Below are positions 1 to 11,038 of a DNA stretch of 64,000 bases, piece after piece. Both the position numbers and the translations under genes were made by a program. This DNA comes from Rhexocercosporidium sp. MPI-PUGE-AT-0058 (taxonomy: Eukaryota > Ascomycota > Leotiomycetes > Helotiales). The notes beneath the pieces are model-generated. The model had not been told where the DNA came from and did not search any database. It saw nothing but the letters and a program-made list of their open reading frames with translations. The DNA is taken from positions 4,588,001 to 4,652,000 of the forward strand of contig JAGTJL010000001.1 of assembly GCA_020746875.1 (NCBI GenBank), in the 5' to 3' direction. Every line of letters starts with the position of its first letter. Positions within the stretch are counted from its first letter, which is position 1.

Positions 1-1087
1 TGAGTTTCTCTGCTGAGGATTGTACCATTCATCACAGTAGAGCTACGAGTTCAATGTCGTCATCACTCATGAAAGTCGCAATGTACAAGCTCTATTTTTA
101 TAACATCACCAATACTGTACTTACATGGAAATGAAAGGTGGCTGACGATGATGTCTATCTTTCGCGACGATCAGCGCCTCGTTCTCGCATCTTGGGCGTA
201 CCAATCCCGGGAAGTTGTGCACTTGCACAAAACGGCATGCACAATACATGGACTCCCCCTGCCCGACCCAGCGCCACATCCCGCTTGTCACACGACACCG
301 CTCCACAGCTGGACGTCGACGTCGCGACATCAATCTTGCTCCTGTTGCGCCTCTTGCGCCTCCTGCTCCTCCTACTCCTCTTGTTCCTCCTCCTGCCGCT
401 CCTTCAATCTCCATCCATCTCCATCCAAGATTGGATAGCAGTTGCCGATGTTGCTGAACCCGGCTCAGGGACATTGTTGCGTAGGCTGGGCGCTGCATCC
501 ATCTCCACTTCGGAAGCTTGGTATCCAACCAACCAAGACGCGCGATCTAATCATCCTGGCTTGTATCCTTCCCGTCAAATGTCCCCCCTCCCTTCCCCCC
601 CACTGCTATCATTTTCATGTCTATCTATCCTCTGCCCGCGCCAGACAGACAAAAGCGATTGCTTGCCCACCTTCTTGTTATCTGCTTTCTTCCTTTGTAC
701 CTATCTGTACAATACTCGTACCTCACTTCATCTCTTCTCCTGCCAGCACAGCGTTCTGGTTTGCTTCTTTCATCATCATTGCCCATACGAGATTTGTTGT
801 CTCCATAACGTCAATTGCTCCTTGCCAGCCTCATTTGACATACACCATTGCCAAGATCATTTCTTGGCTGCTGCTTGGCAAGGATAACTCGGAGCACACG
901 ACTACTTACTTACAAGAGAGAGGAGGGCCCCATTAGCTCTAGTCATTTCTACCGTTATCAGATTCCGATTTCGAGCATTGAACGATCGATATCCTCAAGG
1001 CCATTCGATTGCTGTATTTCTATGAGCGAGACGTAGTGGGAAGTTTGGACCGTTTTCTCAGCCTTGCCATCTTATCTCTTCCCCACC
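1..1087. other. Intergenic region / promoter of LicD gene
   Basis: No coding region is supported. Overlapping open frames here are low-complexity (Leu/Ser/Cys-rich from CT-rich DNA, about 340-420) and match no family I know. The last 500 bases are pyrimidine-rich, as is common upstream of fungal genes, and lead into an ATG in a CACC context at 1088. Confidence 0.6.
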
Positions 1088-2093
1088 ATGAAGATCCAAC
1101 ATTTCTTCGCCAACTCCCTCCTCTTCACATGCTCTCTCGCCATCACAGCACCTCCGAACGCAGACAATGTGGTACGGATACGCAACTCCGACATCCAGAG
1201 GCGGAACGACGAGGCCGAACCCCAATGGGACGGGAAGTACTTCCATGAACCAGGTGGAGACAACGAGTTAGGGCACTACGATATCCGCTACTACAACGGC
1301 AAACCAGTCACCTATGAAGAGCGCGGCGAGACCCTCTACCACCTAATCCGCTCCTACCTCTCCGTGTTCCGTGAGCGCAACATCGAGACTTGGATCGCAC
1401 ACGGGACACTCTTGGGGTGGTGGTGGAACGGCAAGATCATGCCGTGGGATTGGGATCTAGACGTACAGGTCTCAGGCTCGACGTTGGCCTGGCTAGGCGA
1501 GAACATGAATATGACTATGCATAACTTCACGATGCCCGATCCGGACGGAACGCCTATCTTCCGCGAGTACCTCCTCGACGTTAACCCGTACTCGGCGGAG
1601 CGTGTGCGGGGGAACGGCCAGAATGTCATTGATGCTCGTTGGATCGATGTGCGGAATGGTCTTTTTATCGATATCACTGGCCTCAGCGAGACGAATCCCA
1701 GCGCGCAGCCGGGCGTGTGGAGTTGTAAGAATTATCATCGTTACCGCACGAGAGATCTGTACCCGCTGAGAGAGACGATGTATGAGGGTGTGCCTGCTTT
1801 GGTGCCGTATAGTTTCGACAGGATCTTGACGGAGGAGTACTCTGCGAGAGCATTGACAAAGACGAAGCATGAGGGGTATGTTTCTCAATTTCCGCAGAAA
1901 TTATGTTACAGAAGAATGTCAGTTAACGAGAAATAGACACCTCTGGGTCCCAGAACAGAAAGAATGGATCAAGCAGGAGGTCCTCCAGCAGAGCACCGAT
2001 ATCCACGGTCGAGCCATCCCCCACATCCCTCGCAGTTTGCAAGCGGAAGACAAGCCTAAGGCGGGCTTGGGGAACCTTTTACGAATTTTATGA
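1088..2093 (+). CDS. LicD/fukutin-like secreted protein
   Basis: Probable LicD-family (nucleotidyltransferase-fold) protein, a family that transfers phosphocholine or sugar phosphates to glycans. Exons 1088-1875 and 1937-2093, about 314 aa. The start is the ATG at 1088, preceded by CACC and followed by a hydrophobic signal peptide (MKIQHFFANSLLFTCSLAIT). The core motifs are clear at about residues 95-125: HGTLLGWWWNGK followed by PWDWDLDVQV, the family's Thr-Leu-Leu-Gly and Asp-x-Asp active-site signature. A second conserved block, FIDITGL, lies near residue 195. The 61-nt intron (GTATGT...ATAG) ends the open frame of exon 1; splicing restores a frame reading HLWVPEQKEW and stops at 2093. The signal peptide implies action in the secretory pathway or outside the cell, probably in glycan or cell-wall modification; the substrate is not known. 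Confidence 0.85.
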
Positions 2094-4025
2094 GGAACGA
2101 GAGGGGGGACTTGAATACAACATCAGTACCCACAAACGACAAGAAGGGCCGGGGAGTAAGGGTTCCCCGGGACAGGGAGAGAGGAGGAACGATGCGATAC
2201 CCATGAGCTGAGCAGAGCAGAGCATTTTCACAGCGAGCGTTCGAGCGACATGTGCGTCGTCTAATTGGGCATTTACGGGAGTTTTGGGAAAAGAGAACAA
2301 GACAGGACAGGGCATTGGATACACCCTCATATCATCACATGTGATATGTTTCTTGTTCCATAGGAGTTTTGGGTACTACTGCATTGGCGGAGTCTTGATT
2401 AGATCGTTCTTTTGTTGAACGTTGGAAGCTGTTTCGGTTGAGTGCTTGGATTGGATCGCATGCACTCTGTTGACTGGGTTGGGCTGTACATGTTCGAAGA
2501 GTGTTGCAAAACAGGAGAGTTAGATGAAACGGAGAAGGGTAGATAAGGCAGAGGTCCTAGAGATACAGACACAGATGCGCACAGAGAATGTCTGTCGTCC
2601 GGCAATCAATGTACAGCATTGATCAACTCAACCTCAGCTGTTCTTTTTGTTTGTTTTTGCATGTTATGAATATCCTTTCTTGTGAAAATTAGCTTAGCTT
2701 CACCTTAGCTTATTTTGCCGAGTAATTACCTTCCCTCCACCGGAGAGGAGAACTTTCTCTTTCCTTCCAAGCGCCTGTCTGTTTAATTTACTCCTTGTCG
2801 CTACACTCGTCGTCTGAGACGAACCGCTATACCGAAGGTACTTTGCAAGGACTTGGAAGGGATGGTCACAATGATCTACTGACAAAAGACAGGAGGGTTT
2901 GAAGTCCGTCTTGTTCTGACGTTGCGTATACTGACCCCACTTTTGGCTGAAATCTGGAGAATCATTTCAGGATGTGTGCGGTGTTTCCCTTTTCTTTTCT
3001 TTTATTCGTTTCTAGCAGTGGCTTTGTGAGACTAATGGATAGATCGATGGATGGATGGATGGAGTTAGGTATGAGAATTATAGGATAGCTCTCTTCCACA
3101 CGTCGATCACCGTTTGAGAAACTCTTTCAGATGAAAAGAATAATGAATGGAGAATAAGTGGTGATGACGATGATGGTGTAGAAAGAGTCTAGAGGAGAGA
3201 GAAACAGGAGAAGGGCACATACATACCTACATTTTCAGCTCAGACGATTCGTAATGATGCAGTTAGTACTTCTTTCGGTAACGGGAGTTGGGAAAGAGGT
3301 CACGTTTGATGATATTTATTGGAGGTTTGATAGGGGTGCTTTACTATTTTTCCCTCTCTCTTTTTTTCTTTCTTCTTTCTTCTTTCTTCTTTCTTCTTTC
3401 TTTTTCTCTCTCTTTGGAGGAAGTGACGGACACTTCACTCCGCCTCCAATTTACTTCTATTTTTTTCACGTTAAGCTATTCGCCTCCGGGCTTGTCGACA
3501 CTCTTCTTCTTTTCTCCTTCTTCCTCTTCTTCTTCCTAACGAGTCCATCATTCCTTTTCCTGGCTCGAAGTTTATGATCAACAAACTAGAAAATACAACC
3601 GAGAGATTCACGCTCTATAATCTCTTCAAAGTCTACAGGCCGCTCCCATCTAGGTAGCGGACTGCACTGGTCAGTTAAACTTCTCGCTAAGTGACCAGAT
3701 TATGATGCTTGCGAATCCCTCAAATCTTTTGGCGAGGATCGTAAGATGGGAACCTCCATTCAAGAAGGGGAGTGTTGCGGCGAGATCTTGGTGCGTTTGC
3801 TCGTGACGGCTGGCTCATCTCATTCAAGGGCCTTGAAGCGAGAATTCTGGCTACCAAGCCGCTTGAATGTTCGCTTTACATTTTTGCTTTGGCTGTCGTC
3901 GCTGTGATGTGACGCCGTGCTTCTTACCTGTCGTCAAAGTAGCCGAGTGGTTTTGGTTGTTATTGTTGTCGTTGTCGTCTGTGTGTATGTAGGTATCTTC
4001 CCACCACCACCCATCCACCCATCCT
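2094..4025. other. Intergenic region with simple repeats
   Basis: No gene is supported across 1.9 kb. Small open frames are unrelated to known families. The stretch contains a short GGAT tract near 3045-3062 and a pyrimidine tract of TTTCTTC units at about 3361-3405, both listed separately. Confidence 0.55.
3361..3410. repeat. TTTCTTC-type pyrimidine microsatellite
   Basis: Roughly five imperfect TTTCTTC units in a pure pyrimidine run on the + strand (polypurine on the other), flanked by T runs. It lies in intergenic DNA between two convergent genes and is probably a slippage product. Confidence 0.8.
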
Positions 4026-5484
4026 TCAACCCATCCCCGGATGTGAATCCAACCCGCCCCTAAGCTTAAACTTGAAATTCGGTCCCCGTCCCCTCTCCAC
4101 CATCGGCGGGCTAGGTGGAACATCCAACCGCACCGATTTCATCCTCTCTCCTCCTTTCCCTCCACTTCCCCCAAAAGCACCCCCGAAACTCGAAAACACC
4201 CTTGAGTTCCATCTCCCGTTTCCATTTCCATTCCCATTCCCATTCCCAACACCACCAAACCCGCCCCCTCCCCCAAGGTCAAGGTACACCGTAATCTCCT
4301 CACCACTCCTCCTACTCCCCGCGGTCATCGTACTCATCGCCCTCTTCCTCTTCATAGCCAGGTGCCGTCTCCGGAATAGGACGGAGATGAATGTTGTTAG
4401 GACTACGAAGGCGAGGATGCCGAGAACGATGGCTGTTATTACGGCGGGGGATAGGCGCGGTGTGTCTGTATTTGTCGTTTGAGCCATAGGAGGGCGGCTG
4501 GATTGGTTGGCTTCGGCTTGGTAGGAGGGGGAGGTTGGTGTCGTGGAGGGGAGGAGACGGGTCGTGCTTGTGGTGGGAAGGGGAGCGGGTTGGGTTGATG
4601 AGATGATTGGTGTTGATACTGATGTTGATGCTGATGTTGATACTGATGTTGGTGGCGTTGATGATGAGATCGGCGATGCTTGCATAGCCGGTGCTGAGGA
4701 TTGCGGTACTGAAGTAACCGGTACTGAGGTTGATTTCGATGAGGAACGGGATGATATCGTTGAGGATGTCGATTGTGGTGGAGGTAGTGCACTCGAAGTC
4801 GATGTCTGAAGAGTCGTGTGTGGCGGTAAAGTAAAAGCCGGAATGGGCGTACTCTGCACGATTACAGAAGTACTCGCAGTACTACTTTCAACAATAGGTT
4901 GAGTTGATAGTGTGCTCAGAACAGGTAACGGTGCTTGCTCAGTAGGAGTCGAATCCGCAAGAGGAGCCGTGAAATCCACAGTAGGTTGCGGTGATGGCGC
5001 AGTTGTTGCAGGCGGCGGCGGCGGTGTACTTTCTGCTAGTGCAGTAGTACTAGTACTCACTGTAGGAGAGGTTGAAGTAGATGAAGTTGTCGTCCCTTTG
5101 GCAAGACTGCATATTTGCCTGAAGAGTAGTTGGACACCTACCGGTAAATGTCAGTGCCAGATCCGATCAGATCAGATGAAGTTATCAATGGATTTAAAAC
5201 TCACTCGCAGCATCCGCAATACCACAATCATTCACCAAACATAGATTCTGCGAAGTTACCGACCCGAGAACATTTCCCACGAGGCCCAGGAGACTGTCTG
5301 GTTTCTGACATTGACACGCAAAGTCGTCGGCTGCACAGCCAGCTGTCTGCGCTGCTGAAGCGATGCAGTTTTTCGAGCATGACGGCAGCTTTTCGATCTT
5401 CTCTTGTAATCTTTGAGAATTGACGGAGTGGAGTAATAGAGTTAAGAGGATTAGCAGCACATCATTACGTGAAGATGGGAACAT
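4026..5484 (-). CDS. CFEM-domain single-pass membrane protein
   Basis: Exons complement(5205-5484) and complement(4026-5137), 463 aa; the 67-nt intron starts GTGAGT. The N-terminus is a signal peptide (to about residue 23, VNSQ), followed by a CFEM domain with all eight cysteines in order: PSC, KNC, AGC, FAC, QC, NLC, NDC and, after the intron, QIC. The splice is supported because the eighth cysteine lies in exon 2 (ASVQLLFRQIC). A long Ser/Thr/Pro stalk (about 105-270) should be O-glycosylated. One transmembrane helix follows (VITAIVLGILAFVVLTTFI) with RRR on its inner side, then a cytoplasmic tail of about 130 residues containing a Gly-Asn repeat and a Gly-rich stretch. The CFEM family includes haem-binding surface proteins and receptor-like proteins; the TM and tail favour a sensor or wall-anchored role, which is inference. 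Confidence 0.88.
4205..4250. repeat. Hexanucleotide coding repeat (Gly-Asn)
   Basis: Tandem CCATTT/CCATTC-type hexamers on the + strand encode Gly-Asn dipeptides on the minus strand, within the cytoplasmic tail of the CFEM protein. Copy number is likely to vary between strains. Confidence 0.75.
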
Positions 5485-6768
5485 GTTGACAGCCTGCTGC
5501 CCGTAGGGTTGTCATTGAAACTTTGAAAGATACGATGAAGTTGATGGGCAACGACGACAACGAGTGGAAGCAAGCAAGCCAGACTTGGGATGCAAAGCGA
5601 GGTACTCCCTAGATACAATACACAGTACAGTAGTCAAAATCGGAATACCCTTCCTCCCACAAAGTAACCCAGCACAGATCTCCCGCAAAGGATCACCCTA
5701 GGATCTGAAAAAAGATCCGCACCACTCCACACCATGGCATGTCAAGACATCCATCATCCGGCACTTGAGCGGTCCCTGCACTGCGATTCTCCTCGCTAAC
5801 GACTTGAAATCTGCACTATATCGTAGGAACTATGTAAGCTAGCCTACCACAAAAGACAAACTGAACGACATCCATCAGACGGAAGTTACGGAACAAAGGT
5901 CAGACACCTCCTCCCCCAATCGCATTTCTCGGAAACATCAGAACAGGGCCCAAGCCACGACGCGAACAGGTGCCAGATATCGGATTTGGTGTTTTGTCGT
6001 TCTGTCGCCAGGGCATGTCTGTGTTTGGAAACGCACGTTGAAACATCGCGCTCCTCAGCCGCCTGGCTGGCGCCAAATTCTCCCACACGCCAGAGATTTC
6101 AGATGCCAGACTAGAAGACTAGCGAATTGTTGCTGGAACGCCGGAATCTGTCACGGATAGTGACATGCCGTTTGTTTGTCGCTGTAGTACGAACTCTTAA
6201 GGTCTTGGAGGGCTTGGAAAGACTTGGTGTGGTGACGCCCCGTGACTTTTTGCACGAGCGTTCGTATTATTACTTACCGTCTGTGGAGCAATACTGCATC
6301 GTTCTAGGATCTCCAAGCTGCACTGAGTACTCACTCTGCAACATTTAGGATGATATGTTTGACATGCAATAACAGCAAAATTAAACCATTCCAAATGGTC
6401 CGCCACCGTGCAAACAAACCTTCGGAGGAGATGTGGACTAACTTGGCAAGAAAGCATCGAAACTAGTGTCAAACCAGTACGATTCGTTGCGGGGGAGTTC
6501 ACACCACTACAAGGACCAAAACTCTCCGGTACCCACGAACGAAAATCGCTCTTGGCAGGGTCCTGATACCAGTAGCCTTCACGGCTCGAATCATGTTCTG
6601 GGGAAGACACCATCCAGTAAAAACAACGCAATGACCACTAAGCCGCCACTTATGACAGACTGATGATAGATTTTTGTTTCCACCTGCTACCACACTCAAA
6701 ATGACGTTTCCAACACCCTAGTTGTCCAGCGATCAACATCGCTCCCAATTCTCCTCATCTGAATCATC
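5485..6768. other. Intergenic region, no gene seen
   Basis: A stretch of 1.3 kb between two minus-strand genes. The longest open frames (144 codons on the minus strand at 6197-6631, others shorter) match nothing I recognise. The first part is the upstream region of the CFEM gene. Confidence 0.5.
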
Positions 6769-7242
6769 TCACACATCTCCCACCCCACCTTCCACCTTCC
6801 TCGCCGTAACTTCAATCTCAATCTTCATCTCATCCCTCATAAGCTCCGCCTGAATCATCGTGGCCGCTGGCCTGACGTCCCCAAAAACCCTCTTCAGCAC
6901 CGGCCATATCAACGGGAACTCTTTCTTATCAGGCAATATATATGTCACCCTAACAACATCTTGCAGACTAGCTCCTGCTTCTGCGAGGGCAGCTGAGATA
7001 TTCTCGAGTGTTTGTTCGGTTTGGGAGACTATGGAGGGGGAGAGGAGGCCGGTTGTGTAGTCGTAGCTTGGAATGATTAGCTTGCGAGTTTTTTTTGGCT
7101 GAGGGAGGGAAGAGAGAAGAGGCAGAGGGAGAATAGACCCAGTGGTTCCTGAGACGAGGATCCAAGACCCTGTTACGACGGCGCGGGAATAGCCGATTTC
7201 GTCTTCGAATGACGATCCGGATGAGATGTTCCTTCGTGCCAT
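6769..7242 (-). CDS. RidA/YjgF/Mmf1-family protein
   Basis: Reactive enamine/imine deaminase family. Exons complement(7139-7242) and complement(6769-7066), 133 aa, close to the usual 125-135 residues. The ATG at 7242 (MARRNISSG) is chosen because the open frame before it begins with a non-ATG codon. Family blocks: SRAVVTGSWILVSGTTG at about 20-35, YDYTTG, QTEQTLENI, a VVRVTYIL strand, and the C-terminal VRPAATMIQA, whose Arg is the residue that binds the substrate carboxylate. The 72-nt intron (7067-7138) is an exact multiple of three with no stop, so the frame stays open if it is retained. It has a GTCTAT donor, a GCTAATC branch point and a CAAG acceptor, and its removal joins SGTTG directly to YDYTTG as in the family. 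The role is probably detoxification of 2-aminoacrylate-type intermediates in the mitochondrion or cytosol. Confidence 0.88.
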   Translation of the reverse strand: MARRNISSGSSFEDEIGYSRAVVTGSWILVSGTTGSILPLPLLSSLPQPKKTRKLIIPSYDYTTGLLSPSIVSQTEQTLENISAALAEAGASLQDVVRVTYILPDKKEFPLIWPVLKRVFGDVRPAATMIQAELMRDEMKIEIEVTARKVEGGVGDV

Positions 7243-8531
7243 TGCTATAAGATACACAAAGAAATTAAGATTTCAAGGTATTCGTTCTAGACTGGAATCT
7301 AAGACTCGAGCCCCGTGAGGGTTGAAATGCAGCTATCGTCTAAGTGAGTCATGGTTTAGCTCTCAGAAGTGGGGAGAAGTCGATCTGCTGATCAGGGGAA
7401 GCGAGAACAGCCGAGATTTTGGGCAGAATGTAAACAGAGCCATGAGCTGTGATTCTTCGTCTCGATCATGATCGATTATTTGCTTGTTCATGTGTTCATC
7501 AGATGATCTCTCAGAAATCTTATTCTCAGGCTACCGGAATATGACATGATGTAGTAGTATAAATAGAATTTGATGAGAGTCAGCTTGTTTCGGAAACAAA
7601 GTTTATCTAGCTGTGGTCTGAGCTCCTGAAACGACCCTGGAGAGCACTATGAAAATAGGCGAGGAAGAAGTAATTGAAGCCAAAACCACCAGGACCGCAG
7701 GTCGCCGAAAATGTGTCGCGGAATGGACCTCGATGCCATCTTCTTTTTTCCTCCCAAACAGAGGGCAGCATACTTTCAATATAAATCCTACTAATATACG
7801 CTGGCCTCTTGTCTCGTTCAGAACCAACTAGCGGAGTACGTTGTATGGTCACAATATACTGGTTGATGAAAATTTGTCAATCATTCAGTGGTCGTTTCCA
7901 TTAGATCGCCAGTGACAGATTCGGTATGTGCTAAACGTTGGCATTTTATATTTACTTTTTAATGATTCTATTGCTTATTCATGTATAGATCTGGGGTCTT
8001 CACAGCGTCGCTGAGATGTTTGGACGACAACAATTTTTCAGAGACGATGCAGGACCAACTCAAATAGCTACTGTGAAGCAAGTAACGGAAGTGCCTTCCC
8101 CGATGGCAACATGGCATTCTTATGATTGAGCAGAGTGTTGATCTCATGAGTGCTTAATAAATCCAAGTGATTAAGGATGGGTTTGTTCGGAGAGACAAAT
8201 GTCCTGAGGACGGTATCCATCGTGGCTTCCACGAGGCTGTGCATGATAAATAGCGCATCATTGATAGTTTAGCTGTGTTAATGCTGCAAATGAGGGTGCA
8301 GAAAATAGCAGGGATTCCTACTGTTTGAACGCCACGAAATCTTCTTACTAGTCAAGGCCAGCCGTTCAGCGAATTCGAGAATCTTCAGCCACCGCACTGT
8401 CCTCCTTCGCCCGTGAAGTATGGACAACCCGAAGAACTTATGAGCTGAATTTTTGAAATCTCGAAATTCTTGACGACTTGTTTTCATTCTGGTCTCTCCT
8501 CAAGGTATTTTAGTTCTAAAGGAATATTGCA
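7243..8531. other. Intergenic region between divergent genes
   Basis: No gene is supported. This 1.3 kb separates the RidA start from the start of the multi-pass membrane protein and should hold both promoters. The sequence is AT-richer than the flanking genes and small open frames are unremarkable. Confidence 0.5.
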
Positions 8532-10313
8532 ATGCCATTCTTACTCTTCAGTAAGATTTTTCTCCTCAGTCTCTTGGTTGACCGAACGGCAGAAGCTACT
8601 ACATTCAAACCGAATTGTACCCTCCCGCCACCAAACACCAACTTCGTAGCATCCCCAAGCACCCGTGGTACTTTATCAATCCTATGGAACTGTCTCTCAA
8701 TAATCATTCTCTGTACATGGAACATCCAACACTTAAACATCCCCGCCCGTCGGCCATACTACAATTCAACGGGCAGAAAAAATGGCTGGCTTATCAATGC
8801 CTGGTGGGGATTTCTCGACACAAGGACAACTCTCTGGTGGATGGTCCTTACGATTCTTGCACCAGAGTATATCATGGGACGGGCCGTGAGCGAAAGACTA
8901 GCTGCCGCTAGTAGTCTTGCGACTTTGAAATCGAGGTTCGGCGATGAGATGGAAATGGTCCATGCGTATGTCATGAATATGGGTGGATATTATCTTGACT
9001 TCTCCGAAGTTGGGTTCTTCGGAGTGGATGTCTTGGAGATTAGCAAGTCCAATCCCTCCGGCATGAGCTCTACTGCTGTAGACTACTCTGGAGTCCATTT
9101 TACTCCGAAGCTCGACAAGGGATTTTCTCAATCAGTTGGAAATGCTTCGAGGACCTTGAAGCCTATTCATGAAGGGGAAGTCAAGGGACAACACAGCTCA
9201 ATAGTCATGGAAAAGACAACTTTACCCGACCCAGTCAGCAAAAGTAACATTGAAAGTAACGCAAATCTCAAAAGCAACAAAGTTTCCAACACGGATCTTA
9301 GATCAGTGCCTCGTGGTAAATCCATACCGGCATCGCCAGCAACCTACTCCGACAAACCAAAGTCGATGGCTCCAATATCAACCTTCCAAGCTATCAACTT
9401 GGAGCGCTTCAAACACGAAGCCTGGGCACTGACAGCTCTCCAACTTCTGCGCGCCAAAGATTTCCACCTTTTCAAGCTACTACCCTCCGTATCGTCACAG
9501 GACTTAGAATCAATGACGAACACAGATTTTCTCGCCAAACTAATCGCCGTGACCCAAGTCATCTGGTTAATGATCCAGCTCCTAGTCCGTCACCAAAACG
9601 GCATTCTATCCTCGCAAATGGAGATCGCCACTCTCGCATTCGCCGTATGCAGTATGGTTACCTATATCATCCACTGGGACCGTCCCCGTGGTATAACAAC
9701 AAGATACGAAATCAAAGCAACCAAGGCCCCCAACGAAGACCAGATCCTAGCTCTGGCTACATTCGGACCGGGATACCTCTGGACCTGGCACCGCTCACAA
9801 GGCGATAAAGACGAATCTCTGAATCTGATCCCTATCCCCAATGACGCCAGCCATGCCGTCTATGTTGGGAACTTATTTGCTGGATCCGATAACGTCGTTA
9901 CGCGGACGCTGATGGCGTGGTTTAGTCTCAACCACCCCGCGGTTGTTAGTGTGATCGCGGGTTCTGTTATGGGCGGGACGTTGTTTGGGAGTATCCATTG
10001 CCTCGCGTGGAACTTCAACTTCCCGACGCATTTGGAATTGATCTTGTGGAGGGTTTCTTCTGTTCTGAGTACGATCCTTCCACCTCTGTCTGTATATTTC
10101 AATCTGCAGTGGTCGCATTACAATGCTTGGGCAGAGAATGAAGAGACATTGATGGCAAGACGCATTCATGGAATTGTCCTCCTGGTGTTCTTTGGGCTGC
10201 CTTATATACTGGCTCGTCTGTTCCTTGTCTTCGAGATCTTTTGGACGTTATTTTTCTTGCCGCAAGAAGCGTTTATCGATACCTGGCCCGGCGGATTCCT
10301 CTTGTGGGGTTGA
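8532..10313 (+). CDS. Large multi-pass membrane protein, unknown function
   Basis: An intronless 593-aa frame starting at an ATG in an AGG...GCAATG context. The layout is an N-terminal signal-like helix (residues 3-17), a lumenal segment with NCT, a helix at about 50-66 (WNCLSIIILCTWNI, then a conserved-looking HLNIPARRP), a helix near 98-116, and a segment containing MVHAYVMNMGGYY. A hydrophilic Lys/Ser-rich loop follows at about 190-290. At least five further hydrophobic segments come after residue 330, including SVIAGSVMGGTLFGSIHCLAW and LLVFFGLPYILARLFLVFEI. The W-x-C-x(7)-CTW-x(3)-H-x-N-x-P block and the H-x(5)-MGG motif recall a broad fungal family of uncharacterised membrane proteins, and I know of no established biochemical role. 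Base composition matches its neighbours. Confidence 0.8.
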   Translation: MPFLLFSKIFLLSLLVDRTAEATTFKPNCTLPPPNTNFVASPSTRGTLSILWNCLSIIILCTWNIQHLNIPARRPYYNSTGRKNGWLINAWWGFLDTRTTLWWMVLTILAPEYIMGRAVSERLAAASSLATLKSRFGDEMEMVHAYVMNMGGYYLDFSEVGFFGVDVLEISKSNPSGMSSTAVDYSGVHFTPKLDKGFSQSVGNASRTLKPIHEGEVKGQHSSIVMEKTTLPDPVSKSNIESNANLKSNKVSNTDLRSVPRGKSIPASPATYSDKPKSMAPISTFQAINLERFKHEAWALTALQLLRAKDFHLFKLLPSVSSQDLESMTNTDFLAKLIAVTQVIWLMIQLLVRHQNGILSSQMEIATLAFAVCSMVTYIIHWDRPRGITTRYEIKATKAPNEDQILALATFGPGYLWTWHRSQGDKDESLNLIPIPNDASHAVYVGNLFAGSDNVVTRTLMAWFSLNHPAVVSVIAGSVMGGTLFGSIHCLAWNFNFPTHLELILWRVSSVLSTILPPLSVYFNLQWSHYNAWAENEETLMARRIHGIVLLVFFGLPYILARLFLVFEIFWTLFFLPQEAFIDTWPGGFLLWG

Positions 10314-11038
10314 GAAAATTATCATTGGTCGCTTCCAATTATCTACTCCGTGCTGAATCAAATAAATACAAACAATGGTCAAGTCATCTACATGAGCAGA
10401 TTCTTCTGCCTTTCTATCCTTTCCCTAGAAATTTTTTCGACAGTGAAATCGGTATTTAAAAATCCATAGCAGATGCTATTCATTTCTCTACCAAATTCTG
10501 GCCTTCCACACTCACTGTGTCACAAAGACGATTTCTTCTGGGACATAATTTGGACGTTTTTCAGGTATCGCCCCAATCAGATTAAGCGAATCCGCACCCG
10601 GTGACCATCAAAACAAAGTTTGGCGACATAGGTCAGCTAGACCACTGGCTCTGGCATAAGATGGTACTGACATCTATTGAGATCGACAGGTGAGTAGTAA
10701 TGACACAATGAGAATATCCAGGGACTCAGCCTACAAGCTGGTCAAACATCAATGGATATACAGCAACTTAATCTGACATTCTAGGTTTTTCTGCATGAGT
10801 GATGAGCTTGTAATGCCGAATCTGCAACTCACGGCGTGAAAACACCTCTACAAAGCATACAGCACAGGAGGTCGGACTTGCCCTGAATTACAATATTTAA
10901 AAATGACGAAGCCGAGTACTACCAATCCTCTCGTATCTATGCAACACGGTCAGTAAGGGATCAGAACCCAAGCCCAAGCCCAACGCCAACGCTCAAATAT
11001 GTAAATGCTACTCATTAAACCTATATTCCATAACCACC
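10314..11038. other. Intergenic region, convergent 3' ends
   Basis: Holds the 3' ends of the membrane-protein gene and the WLM gene, which converge. No open frame of note. Confidence 0.5.

Noticed and set aside
138..887. A 249-codon + strand open frame
   Set aside because: Made of Leu/Ser/Cys/His low-complexity from CT-rich DNA; two other frames are also open across it; no domain.
4072..4482. 136-codon + strand frame opposite the CFEM gene
   Set aside because: Antisense shadow of the repeat-rich tail; the minus-strand CFEM, TM and stalk are far better supported.
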